A DNA stretch of 64,000 bases from Frateuria terrea (GTDB lineage Bacteria > Pseudomonadota > Gammaproteobacteria > Xanthomonadales > Rhodanobacteraceae), in assembly GCF_900115705.1 (NCBI RefSeq), contig NZ_FOXL01000002.1, positions 310,001 through 374,000 on the forward strand, read 5' to 3'. Position 1 is the stretch's first letter, and each line of letters begins with the position of its first letter. Position numbers and translations under genes: made by a program. The notes under the pieces are model-generated. The model was not told the DNA's origin, searched no databases, and saw only the letters and a list, made by a program, of their open reading frames with translations. Of this stretch, positions 46,932 to 54,790 are shown in pieces.

Positions 46932-48017
46932 TCAGGCGGACAGATCGGCGTGCGACACGTACAAGTCAGCCTCCACGCCCGATACAGCATAGCGACGTTC
47001 GACCCGACCGGTGCCCGACCACGCGATGTCGATCAGACGCGAGCCGAAACCCACGCGCTCCGGCGCGGCCACCGGCGGCCCGCCCGCTTCGCGCCAGCAA
47101 ATCAGCAACCCGTCGGGACTCAACCGCCACTGCAGCGCGACGCGCCCGCCGGGTACCGACAACGCGCCGTATTTGATCGCGTTGGTGGCCAGTTCGTGCA
47201 GCACCAGCGACAGCGCGACCATCGTGCGCGGGCCCAACGGCACGTCCGGTCCAGCCATGTCGATACGCTCGGCGTACGGCGCCAGCAACGTATCGATCAT
47301 GCGACGCATCGGCGCGGCGCCCCAGCGTTGCTGCAGCAGTACGTCGTAGGCCTCGCCCAGGGCACGCAGCCTCGCCTGGAAGGCGTTCATACCCGTGGGG
47401 TCGTTGAAGGTACGTGCGGCAATCCCCTGGACCATTGCCAGGGTGTTCTTCAACCGGTGCGCCAATTCATCGCGCAGAATCTCGGCCTCGCGACGGGCGG
47501 TGACCATCGCGGTCGTCTCGACCACCGTGTCCATCACGCCGCCGACACGGCCGTCGCCCATCCGCACCGGATGATAGGAGAAGGTAAACCAGCCGCTCTC
47601 GAGCTCTCCGAAACGGTCGAGCTCCACCTCGAAATTCTCGATGTAGGTGGGCTCGCCCTCGAGCGCGCGGTCTGCAATCGGACCAAGCACCTCCCAGGCC
47701 TCGGCCCAGATGTCGCGGAAGCTGCGCCCCAGCGCCTCAGGCTTATTGCCCAGGATCGGCCGGAACGCATCGTTGTAGATCGTGGTCAGCGACGGCCCCC
47801 ACATCAGCGCTTTGGGAAACCCCGACTCGAGCACCAGGCCGGCGGCCGTACGCAGCTCGATCGGCCACTGTTCCATCGGCCCCAACGGCGTCGACGCCCA
47901 ATTGAATTCCCGTACCCGCCGCGCCATGCCGTCCCTGTCGGGCAGCCAGGCAAGGTCGTGCTGGCTGTGTTCCGGTCGATTCAAGGGTGGCTCCGACTGG
48001 CGGGTGAACTCGTGCAC
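46932..48017 (-). CDS. PAS-HWE sensor histidine kinase
   Basis: A 361-residue soluble sensor kinase. A PAS domain spans about residues 40-160 (FNWASTPLGPMEQWPIELR, IYNDAFRPILGNKPEALG). The HWE kinase domain has the phospho-acceptor ELAHRLKNTLAMVQGIA (His near 187), HELATNAIKYGALS (the N box, about 270), the defining W-x-E of WREAGGP and GFGSRLI. HWE kinases often control the general stress response (PhyR/sigma-EcfG in alphaproteobacteria) or light/oxygen responses; the partner is not in the window. Start at 48017; internal Met31 is an alternative. Confidence 0.88.
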   Translation of the reverse strand: MHEFTRQSEPPLNRPEHSQHDLAWLPDRDGMARRVREFNWASTPLGPMEQWPIELRTAAGLVLESGFPKALMWGPSLTTIYNDAFRPILGNKPEALGRSFRDIWAEAWEVLGPIADRALEGEPTYIENFEVELDRFGELESGWFTFSYHPVRMGDGRVGGVMDTVVETTAMVTARREAEILRDELAHRLKNTLAMVQGIAARTFNDPTGMNAFQARLRALGEAYDVLLQQRWGAAPMRRMIDTLLAPYAERIDMAGPDVPLGPRTMVALSLVLHELATNAIKYGALSVPGGRVALQWRLSPDGLLICWREAGGPPVAAPERVGFGSRLIDIAWSGTGRVERRYAVSGVEADLYVSHADLSA

Positions 48018-48279
48018 TGCCCGGGTACGCGAGACGGCAACATGCCATGGAAAACCCCTGCTGCGAATGCGCCCGGGGCGCGCCAGCCGCCTCGCCTGGA
48101 CAGTCCATGGACCGCTCTCCTTGAATCCATCCAGCTGGCACGACTCGCCGACTTACCGGTTTCTAACAGCCGCGGGCGCATTGTCGGGAAACCGGGCGCC
48201 TGCCGATGCCGGACGCCCAATGTTGTCCGCGCGCGCGGCCTTCCACCGTTTCCGCAACCGACTCGCCAGGAGCCACACC

Positions 48280-48465
48280 ATGCCACACAAGCAACGCCCT
48301 GTATCGGTCGCCGACATCCACACCATCTACGGCGGCAAGCGGCCGGCCGAAAAGCCTCACGAATCGGCGAGCTATCGCAAGGCCTCCTTCTCCGTCCGCG
48401 AGCCGGGCCACCCCGGAGCGCCGCCACCGCGCCTGCCGCCAGAGAGCAAGACGCGCAGCCGTTGA
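48280..48465 (+). CDS. Small basic protein, unknown
   Basis: A 61-residue Pro/Arg/Lys-rich protein (MPHKQRPVSVADIHTIYGGK at the start, proline-rich end). A CAGGAG ribosome site precedes ATG 48280. No family recognised. It is divergent from the HWE kinase gene and may be a target of it; that is conjecture. Confidence 0.45.
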   Translation: MPHKQRPVSVADIHTIYGGKRPAEKPHESASYRKASFSVREPGHPGAPPPRLPPESKTRSR

Positions 48466-48818
48466 TCCTACGCGGGCCCCGCGCGACACGCGTGGCCCGC
48501 TGACTTGCGACAAAGCCCTTGCCGCTCCCCGCGCAGATCCCGCCCGGCCTGCGCCCGCGCCATCCTCGCTGAACAAGCGCGTCCGCGGTCGCGGCCTGGG
48601 TCAGCGCGTGCGCACCCGACGCGACGCACGCGCTGCCCTGCCGGCCTTGGCGCGCACGATCCGCTTCCGCACTGTCTGGCCGGCTCGTCCCCGGCAGCTT
48701 TGCCATATTCGGACGCAACCCCCGACCCGCTCACCGCACACTTGCAGGGCGCGGAAAGGAGCGAGAAAGATCGCGCGGCTAGTGTCCGCATCGTCTTCGA
48801 CGAACCCGTGCGAATCCG
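48466..48818. other. Intergenic stretch before the biosynthetic operon
   Basis: The 353 bases contain no supportable gene. The promoter for the six-gene operon that follows must lie here; CCATATTC at about 48702-48709 is the only AT-rich -10-like spot, without a convincing -35. Confidence 0.55.
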
Positions 48819-49523
48819 ATGTCCCTCACCGGCTGGACCATCCTCTGCGATTTCGACGGCACCATCTCCGTCGAAGACGTGATCGACTCGTTGCTGGACC
48901 GGTACGGCCGCCCGGGCTGGGAACAACTGGAGCACGACTGGCGCGCAGGCCGGATCGGTTCGCGCGCCTGCATGAGCGGCCAGGTGTCGCTGCTGGACCT
49001 GAGCCGGGACGAACTCGACGCCCACCTGGCCGAAGTATGGATAGACCACGCCTTTCCCGCGTTCGTGGCCAAGGCGCGCGGACTGGGCGTTCCCATCCAC
49101 GTGGTGAGCGATGGGCTGGACTATGCGATCCAGCGCATCCTGGGCCGCCATGGGCTCGGTGACCTGCCCGTCTCGGCCAACCACCTGGCCCCCGCCGTCC
49201 CGCCGCAGCGCTGGCTGCTGACCTCGCCGTTCCAGGCGCCCGGCTGCGGCAGCGGCACCTGCAAATGCGCCTGCGCCGAACAGGCACGCGCCGGCGGAAC
49301 CAGGACGCTGCTGATCGGCGACGGCGCCTCCGACTTCTGCGCGGCTGACCGTGTCGACTTCGTCTTCGCCAAGCACCGCCTGATCGAGCACTGCCGTGCC
49401 GCGGGCATTCCCTACGTGCCGATCACCGGCTTCGAGGATGCGCTGGAGCTGCTGCCCGCATTGCTCGACGGCAGCCTGGTCGGCCACCCGACGCTGCCCG
49501 CCCCGCTGGGCTCCCCTGCCTGA
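48819..49523 (+). CDS. HAD-IB family phosphatase, MtnX-like
   Basis: A 234-residue HAD-superfamily phosphatase: nucleophile motif ILCDFDGTIS (Asp11, Asp13), second motif HVVSDGLD (Ser97), and the acidic motif IGDGASDFCAA (Asp168, Asp172). Between motifs II and III is a loop with four Cys (Cys143, 148, 150, 152: PGCGSGTCKCACAEQ), partly shared with MtnX-like enzymes and possibly metal-binding. It hydrolyses a small phosphate ester, unknown here; no methionine-salvage genes are around. First of six plus-strand genes, 17 bases before the aminotransferase. Confidence 0.85.
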   Translation: MSLTGWTILCDFDGTISVEDVIDSLLDRYGRPGWEQLEHDWRAGRIGSRACMSGQVSLLDLSRDELDAHLAEVWIDHAFPAFVAKARGLGVPIHVVSDGLDYAIQRILGRHGLGDLPVSANHLAPAVPPQRWLLTSPFQAPGCGSGTCKCACAEQARAGGTRTLLIGDGASDFCAADRVDFVFAKHRLIEHCRAAGIPYVPITGFEDALELLPALLDGSLVGHPTLPAPLGSPA

Positions 49524-49540
49524 TCCCGGAAAAAACACTC

Positions 49541-50944
49541 ATGACCTTGTTCGACAAGCACGCCTCGGTAGTGATCGACGACGCCCAACTGCTCGCCGAC
49601 GAAGCGCAGTACAGCTCCTTCGGCGACACCGTCCACTACGTCGACCCGCCGAAGATCTTCCGCCGCTGCGAAGGCAGCTGGATGTACGACAGCGCCGACG
49701 TACCGTTCCTGGACCTGCAGATGTGGTACTCGGCGGTCAACTTCGGCTACGGCAACCCGCGCCTGAACGACACGCTCAAGCGCCAGATCGACCTGTTGCC
49801 GCAGGTGGCCAGCCAGTACCTGCACCAGAGCCGCATCGAGCTGGCCAAGACCATTGCGCTGGACGTGCAGGGCAAGTTCGGCACCAAGGGCCGCGTGCAC
49901 TTCAACGTGGGCGGCGCGCAGGCGATCGAGGATTCGCTCAAGCTCGTGCGCAACGCCAGCAACGGCAAGAGCCTGATGTTCGCGTTCGAGGGCGGCTACC
50001 ACGGCCGTACGCTCGGAGCCTCGTCGATCACCTCCAGCTACCGCTACCGCCGCCGCTTCGGCCACTTCGGCGAGCGCGCGATGTTCATCCCGTTCCCCTA
50101 TCCGTTCCGCCGCCCGAAGGGCATGACGCCGGAGGAATATTCGGACGCCTGCGTGCGCCAGTTCGCGCGCTTGTTCGAGACCGAATACAACGGCGTGTGG
50201 GACCCGAAGGTGAACCAGGCCGAGTACGCAGCCTTCTACGTCGAGCCGATCCAGGGCACCGGCGGCTACGTGATCCCGCCGGCGAATTTCTTCCGCGACC
50301 TGAAGAAGGTGCTCGACCAGTACGGCATCCTGCTGGTGGTCGACGAAATCCAGATGGGTTTCTGGCGCACCGGCAAGCTGTGGTCGATCGAGCATTTCGG
50401 GGTGACGCCGGACGTGCTGGTGTTCGGCAAGGCGCTGACCAATGGGCTCAATCCGCTCTCCGGCCTGTGGGCGCGCGAGGAACTGATCAACCCCACCGTG
50501 TTCCCTCCCGGCTCCACGCACTCGACGTTCAACTCCAACCCGCTCGGCACCTCGCTCGGACTGGAAGTGATCCGGATGGGCTACGAGCTCGACTACGAAA
50601 CCAGCGTGCCGGCCAAGGGCGCGCACTTCCTCGAGGGCCTGCGCGATCTGCAGAAGCGCCACAAGGAAATCGGCGACGTCGACGGCCTCGGCCTGGCGCT
50701 GCGCGCGGAGATCTGCACCGAGGACGGCTTCACGCCGAACAAGGCGCTGCTCGACCGGATGGTCGACATCGGCCTGGCCGGCGATCTCGAACACAACGGC
50801 AGGAAGACCGGCCTCGTGCTCGATGTCGGGGGCTGGTACAAGAACGTGATCACGCTCGCGCCCTCGCTGGACATCACGCATGAGGAGATCGACCTGGCGA
50901 TCGCGCTGCTGGACCAGCTGCTGACCCGTGCCAAACGCGGCTGA
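49541..50944 (+). CDS. Class III PLP aminotransferase
   Basis: A 467-residue fold-type I aminotransferase of class III (ornithine/GABA/beta-amino-acid type). PLP Lys297 is in DVLVFGKALTNG; Asp268 (VVDEIQMGFWRTG) contacts the PLP nitrogen; the FEGGYHGRTLGA phosphate/ring loop and STHSTFNSNPLG substrate loop are present. Placed directly before an ACP and ketosynthase, it may aminate an acyl-ACP- or aldehyde-linked substrate, as in some lipid/polyketide pathways; this is inference. RBS is a moderate GGAAAAAAC. Confidence 0.92.
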   Translation: MTLFDKHASVVIDDAQLLADEAQYSSFGDTVHYVDPPKIFRRCEGSWMYDSADVPFLDLQMWYSAVNFGYGNPRLNDTLKRQIDLLPQVASQYLHQSRIELAKTIALDVQGKFGTKGRVHFNVGGAQAIEDSLKLVRNASNGKSLMFAFEGGYHGRTLGASSITSSYRYRRRFGHFGERAMFIPFPYPFRRPKGMTPEEYSDACVRQFARLFETEYNGVWDPKVNQAEYAAFYVEPIQGTGGYVIPPANFFRDLKKVLDQYGILLVVDEIQMGFWRTGKLWSIEHFGVTPDVLVFGKALTNGLNPLSGLWAREELINPTVFPPGSTHSTFNSNPLGTSLGLEVIRMGYELDYETSVPAKGAHFLEGLRDLQKRHKEIGDVDGLGLALRAEICTEDGFTPNKALLDRMVDIGLAGDLEHNGRKTGLVLDVGGWYKNVITLAPSLDITHEEIDLAIALLDQLLTRAKRG

Positions 50945-50965
50945 TCCATTTTAGGAGGACGCACC

Positions 50966-51250
50966 ATGAACGCCTCGCTTTCCGACGAATCCATCCGCGA
51001 CGAGATCTACGCCATCGTCGCCAAGCAGGCCAAGCTCGACGTCGCGTCGCTTCGGCCCGACGCGACCCTCAAGGACCTGGGTGTCGCCTCGCTCGAAGCC
51101 ATCGAGCTGATCTTCGACATCGAGGAGCACTTCGACATCACCTTCCCCGACGAGGGCGCGAACTTCGACACCGATACCGTGCAGCACCTGATCGACGCGG
51201 TGCGCGGCGCGCTGCAGGCGAAGTCCGGTGGTTCGGAGGCGACCGCGTGA
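50966..51250 (+). CDS. Acyl carrier protein
   Basis: A 94-residue ACP with a strong AGGAGG site. Helix I (SIRDEIYAIVAKQAKLD), the loop, and the Ppant motif are followed by helix II-III DIEEHFDITFPDE. The phosphopantetheine Ser42 is in GVASLEAIEL; the usual preceding Asp of DSL is Ala. Not next to fab genes, so it is a dedicated carrier of this pathway rather than housekeeping AcpP. The stop overlaps the start of the ketosynthase gene (GTGA). Confidence 0.9.
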   Translation: MNASLSDESIRDEIYAIVAKQAKLDVASLRPDATLKDLGVASLEAIELIFDIEEHFDITFPDEGANFDTDTVQHLIDAVRGALQAKSGGSEATA

Positions 51251-52473
51251 ATCCTTCGCGGCGGCGTGTCGCGATCACTGGAATGGGCGCGATCAGCCCG
51301 TATGGCGAGGGCGCCGCGCTGTTGTGGAGCGGCCTGCGCGCCGGCCTCAGCGCGATCCGGCCCTTGCGGCACGCTCGTGCCGAGGAAGTCCGCGTGAAGG
51401 TGGCGGCGCAGGTACCGGACAGCTTCGACCCCGCCGCGCGGTTCGACGAACGCATCCTGCCGCAGCTCGACCGGACCTCGCAGTTCGCACTGCTGGCGGC
51501 GCGGGAAGCCGTGGCGCAGTCCGGCCTGGACTTCGCCTCGGCGGGACTGGGCCGGCGCACCGCTGTGGTCATCGGCACCGGTGTCGGTGGCGAGAACACG
51601 CAGAGCGAACAGGCCCGGCGGCTGTACGGCGAAAACGCGACCCGGCTGCATCCGCTGACCATCGTGCGGGTGATGCCCAATGCGCCGGCAAGCCAGATCA
51701 GCATCGCCCTGGGCGCGCATGGCCCGACCTTCGGCATCGTCAGCGCCTGCGCCTCCTCGAACCACGCGATTGCACAGGCGGCCATGCTGATCCGTGCAGG
51801 CATGGCCGACGTGGCGATCGCCGGCGGTACCGAAGCATGCATCACCTACGGCGCGCTGCGCGCCTGGGAAGCGATGCGGGTCCTGGCCGACGACACCTGC
51901 CGCCCGTTCAGCGTCAACCGGCGGGGACTGGTGCTGGGCGAAGGAGCCGGCGTATTCGTGCTCGAAGCCATGGACCATGCCTACGCCCGTGGCGCGACGC
52001 CGCTGGCCGAACTGGCCGGCTTAGGCATGACCGCCGACGCCGGCGACATCGTCGCGCCCGATCCGGCCGGCGGTGCCGCGGCGATGGCACAGGCGCTGGC
52101 CGACGCCGGCCTGGTCCCCGAGGAGATCGACTACATCAACGCCCATGGCACCGGCACGCCGGCCAACGATCCGACCGAGACGATGGCCATCCACCGGGTT
52201 TTCGGACCGCACGCACGGCGCCTGGCAGTCTCCTCGACCAAGTCGATGCACGGCCATGCGCTGGGCGCCTCGGGCGCGCTGGAGCTGGTCGCGGTGCTGG
52301 GCGCGCTCGCCGAAGGCGTGGTGCCGCCGACCGCCAACCTGGACCAGCCCGACCCGGCCTGCGACCTCGACTACGTGCCCAACACCGCGCGCGACATGCC
52401 GGTGCGCGCCGCGCTCAGCAACTCGTTCGCCTTCGGCGGGCTCAACGCGGTGCTGGCGCTCAAGCGCGCATGA
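51247..52473 (+). CDS. Beta-ketoacyl-ACP synthase (FabF/KAS II-like)
   Basis: A 408-residue thiolase-fold condensing enzyme starting at GTG 51247. The full Cys-His-His triad is present: Cys168 (IVSACASSNHAIA), His300 (INAHGTGTPANDPTE) and His337 (STKSMHGHALGASG), so decarboxylative condensation with malonyl-ACP is expected. It most resembles FabF-type and dedicated KS enzymes in specialised-metabolite clusters. With the ACP gene it forms the chain-extension core. The start overlaps the ACP stop. Confidence 0.93.
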   Translation: MNPSRRRVAITGMGAISPYGEGAALLWSGLRAGLSAIRPLRHARAEEVRVKVAAQVPDSFDPAARFDERILPQLDRTSQFALLAAREAVAQSGLDFASAGLGRRTAVVIGTGVGGENTQSEQARRLYGENATRLHPLTIVRVMPNAPASQISIALGAHGPTFGIVSACASSNHAIAQAAMLIRAGMADVAIAGGTEACITYGALRAWEAMRVLADDTCRPFSVNRRGLVLGEGAGVFVLEAMDHAYARGATPLAELAGLGMTADAGDIVAPDPAGGAAAMAQALADAGLVPEEIDYINAHGTGTPANDPTETMAIHRVFGPHARRLAVSSTKSMHGHALGASGALELVAVLGALAEGVVPPTANLDQPDPACDLDYVPNTARDMPVRAALSNSFAFGGLNAVLALKRA

Positions 52474-52483
52474 GGCAGCCATC

Positions 52484-53548
52484 ATGGCGTACTCCACCGC
52501 GCTTGAACCGGCCGCACTGGTCGAGCAGTTCCTGGCGCATCCGCCGATAGGATTCACGGCCGAGTCCTCGCCCTCGGGCATACCGACCTTTTTGGCGCGC
52601 TTCGACCTGCTGACCACGGCCGACGACGCGCTGCGCAAGCGCATCACCGGACTGCCGCTGTATCCCCTGTGGGGAAGGCTGTTGCGCTGGCGCACGCGTT
52701 TCGCCGGCTGCACCGTGACCGAGTACACGCCGCTGCCGACCGGCACGGCCGAGGGGCTGGCGGACGAACTGCTCGCCGCCTATGGCCGCGAGTGCGCTTT
52801 GCTCATCGTCAAGGACCTGCCGCAGGATTCGCCGCTGCTCGACGCGTCGGCCAACAGGCAGGCCGACGCGTTAGCGGCCGCGCTCGCGGCACGCGGGTTC
52901 CTACTGCTCGAGGGCATGCCACTGGCCTGGGTGCCGGTGGACTTCCATTCGACCGACGACTATCTCGCACGGCTGTCGGCGGCCCGCCGCAAGGACATCC
53001 GGCGCAAGCTGCGCGCGCGCGAACGGCTGCAGATCGACGCCGTGCCGACCGGCGCGCCCTGCTTCGCCCAGGCCGACGTCATCGGCGAGTACTACGCCCT
53101 GTACCGCAACGTGCATGCGCAGAGCGAGATCCAGTTCGACCTGCTCGACGAGGCGTTCGTCGCTGCATTGCTCAACGACGGGCACAGCGCAGGCATCGTC
53201 TTCACCTACCGCAGCGGCGGGCGGCTGATCGGCTGGAACCTCTGCTACGAATACGCCGGCAAGCTGGTCGACAAGTACGTCGGCTTCGTCTATCCCCAGG
53301 CGCGCGAGCACAACCTGTATGCGGTCAGCTGGATGCACAACCTGGACTACGCCTGCGCGCGCGGCCTGAGCCACTACGTCGCCGGCTGGACCGACGCACG
53401 GGCCAAGGCCCATCTGGGCGCGCAACTGAGCCGCACGCGGCATGCGGTCTACCTGCGCAACCCGCTGCTGCGCGCGCTGCTGCGCCGCCTGGCGCATCGT
53501 TTCGAGGGCGAGCCGGTGGCCACCGCCCAGGCCGGAGCAGGCCCGTGA
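52484..53548 (+). CDS. GNAT/FemAB-like acyltransferase (DUF482 type)
   Basis: A 354-residue protein resembling COG3146 (peptidoglycan-like GNAT; BioF2/FemAB fold): residues about 140-290 show PLAWVPVDFHSTDDYLARLSAARRKDIRRKLR, the IGEYYALYRNVHAQSEIQFDLLDEAFVAALLND pattern and the IGWNLCYEYAGKLVDKYVGFVYPQAREHNLY core. These enzymes transfer acyl or aminoacyl groups; the substrate here could be ACP-bound acyl chain, but this is inference. It starts 10 bases after the ketosynthase and its stop overlaps the start of the ureohydrolase (GTGA). Confidence 0.78.
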   Translation: MAYSTALEPAALVEQFLAHPPIGFTAESSPSGIPTFLARFDLLTTADDALRKRITGLPLYPLWGRLLRWRTRFAGCTVTEYTPLPTGTAEGLADELLAAYGRECALLIVKDLPQDSPLLDASANRQADALAAALAARGFLLLEGMPLAWVPVDFHSTDDYLARLSAARRKDIRRKLRARERLQIDAVPTGAPCFAQADVIGEYYALYRNVHAQSEIQFDLLDEAFVAALLNDGHSAGIVFTYRSGGRLIGWNLCYEYAGKLVDKYVGFVYPQAREHNLYAVSWMHNLDYACARGLSHYVAGWTDARAKAHLGAQLSRTRHAVYLRNPLLRALLRRLAHRFEGEPVATAQAGAGP

Positions 53549-54438
53549 CCCGGCCGATCGTGCTCGACATCGACCAATCGGTGGGGCCGCTGACGGGACG
53601 GCTGGTGGTGCCACTGGCGCACTGGCAGGAGGCGCTGCGCTTCGGGTGCTCGCTGCGGACGCTGGGACGGTTCGACCGCGTGCTGGACGACCTGCTGCCC
53701 GACCCCCACGCCACCGCGATGCTGGGCAGCGGCGATTTCCACCATCTGAGCCTGCCCCTGATCGCACGCGCGGGCGACGCCAAGCCGTTCCAGGTGGTCG
53801 TACTGGACAACCATCCGGACAACATGCGCTATCCGTTCGGCGTGCATTGCGGCTCGTGGGTGCGACGGGTCGCGCAGTTGCCGCAGGTCAGCCACGTACA
53901 CGTGGTGGGCATCGGCTCGGACGACATCGGCCGTGCCCATGCATGGGAGAACTACCGCGCGCCGCTGCGCAGCGGCCGGCTGAGCTACTGGAGCGTCGGC
54001 GTCGATGTCCGCTGGGCCCGCGACGCCGGCCTGGCCCATGCATTCCATGGGTTCGATACCCCGGCCGATCTCGTGGATGCCTTCCGCGAGCAGCAGCTGG
54101 CCCGGCCGCTGCCCACCTATCTGTCCATCGACAAGGACGTCTTCGCGCCGGACGTGGCGCGCACCAACTGGGACCAGGGCCAGCTGCGGCTCGAACACGC
54201 CCTCGCCCTCATCGACAGCCTGCGCGGCGGACTGGTGGGCAGCGACATCACCGGCGAGGTCTCGCTCTACCGCTACCGCAGCTGGTGGAAGCGCCAGTTG
54301 TCCGCGATGGACGCCCAGCCGGTCGTGGACGAGCGCGAGCTGGGGCAGTGGCAGGCGCAGCAGCATGCGCTCAACGAGCGCTTGCTGGCGGCGATCGGGA
54401 AACGCGTCGAAGCAGGCAGCCTGGGCGCGATCAGTTAG
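53545..54438 (+). CDS. Arginase/ureohydrolase-fold metalloenzyme, divergent
   Basis: A 297-residue protein from GTG 53545. It has all metal ligands of the arginase/agmatinase fold: His66/67 in GSGDFHHL (usual GGDHS), Asp88-x-His90-x-Asp92 in LDNHPDN, Asp196-x-Asp198 in SIDKDVF, and Glu238 in SDITGEVS. The remaining sequence is distant from known agmatinases, formiminoglutamases and arginases. It should hydrolyse a guanidine, amidine or amide on a pathway intermediate; substrate unknown. Its stop codon overlaps that of the convergent PepSY gene. Confidence 0.78.
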   Translation: MTRPIVLDIDQSVGPLTGRLVVPLAHWQEALRFGCSLRTLGRFDRVLDDLLPDPHATAMLGSGDFHHLSLPLIARAGDAKPFQVVVLDNHPDNMRYPFGVHCGSWVRRVAQLPQVSHVHVVGIGSDDIGRAHAWENYRAPLRSGRLSYWSVGVDVRWARDAGLAHAFHGFDTPADLVDAFREQQLARPLPTYLSIDKDVFAPDVARTNWDQGQLRLEHALALIDSLRGGLVGSDITGEVSLYRYRSWWKRQLSAMDAQPVVDERELGQWQAQQHALNERLLAAIGKRVEAGSLGAIS

Positions 54439-54728
54439 TCCTTGTCGTTGTCGATCGAGTTCTCCAGCACCTGTCCGTCCATCGCGTCCACGCCCACCTC
54501 GTGGGTGACGCCCCTGGCCATGATGTCGAAGGAATAGCGCAGGCCGCTGCCGCCCTTTTCCTTTTCCAGCTCTTCCTTGGTGATCTTGCCCGGGAAAGTC
54601 TTCAGGGCGATGGTGCGCGCCTCGGTCATGCTGACATGCGGCTTCATGCCGGACCTGGTGGGTGCGGCGGCGGCGAAGGCGGCGGTGCCGAAGGCTAGCG
54701 AGGAAGCGAAAAGAATCCACTGGCGCAT
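54435..54728 (-). CDS. Secreted PepSY-domain protein
   Basis: A 97-residue protein with a signal peptide (FASSLAFGTAAFA-A, cut about residue 18) and one PepSY domain: SMTEARTIALKTFPGKITKEELEKEKGGSGLRYSFDIMARGVTHEVGVDAMDGQVLENS. Small periplasmic PepSY proteins are known to inhibit peptidases or modulate sensor kinases. Here it is the last gene of the operon headed by a two-component system. CAGGAGA site before ATG 54728. Confidence 0.88.
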   Translation of the reverse strand: MRQWILFASSLAFGTAAFAAAAPTRSGMKPHVSMTEARTIALKTFPGKITKEELEKEKGGSGLRYSFDIMARGVTHEVGVDAMDGQVLENSIDNDKD

Positions 54729-54790
54729 GACAGTCTCCTGTTGGGTTGCCGATAGGACGTTCGCGGCGCCTACAAGGTGACCTCTATCGA

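Noticed and set aside
48468-50881. Minus-strand frames of 356 and 489 codons opposite the HAD and aminotransferase genes
   Set aside because: Antisense shadows; the plus-strand genes have catalytic motifs and ribosome sites.
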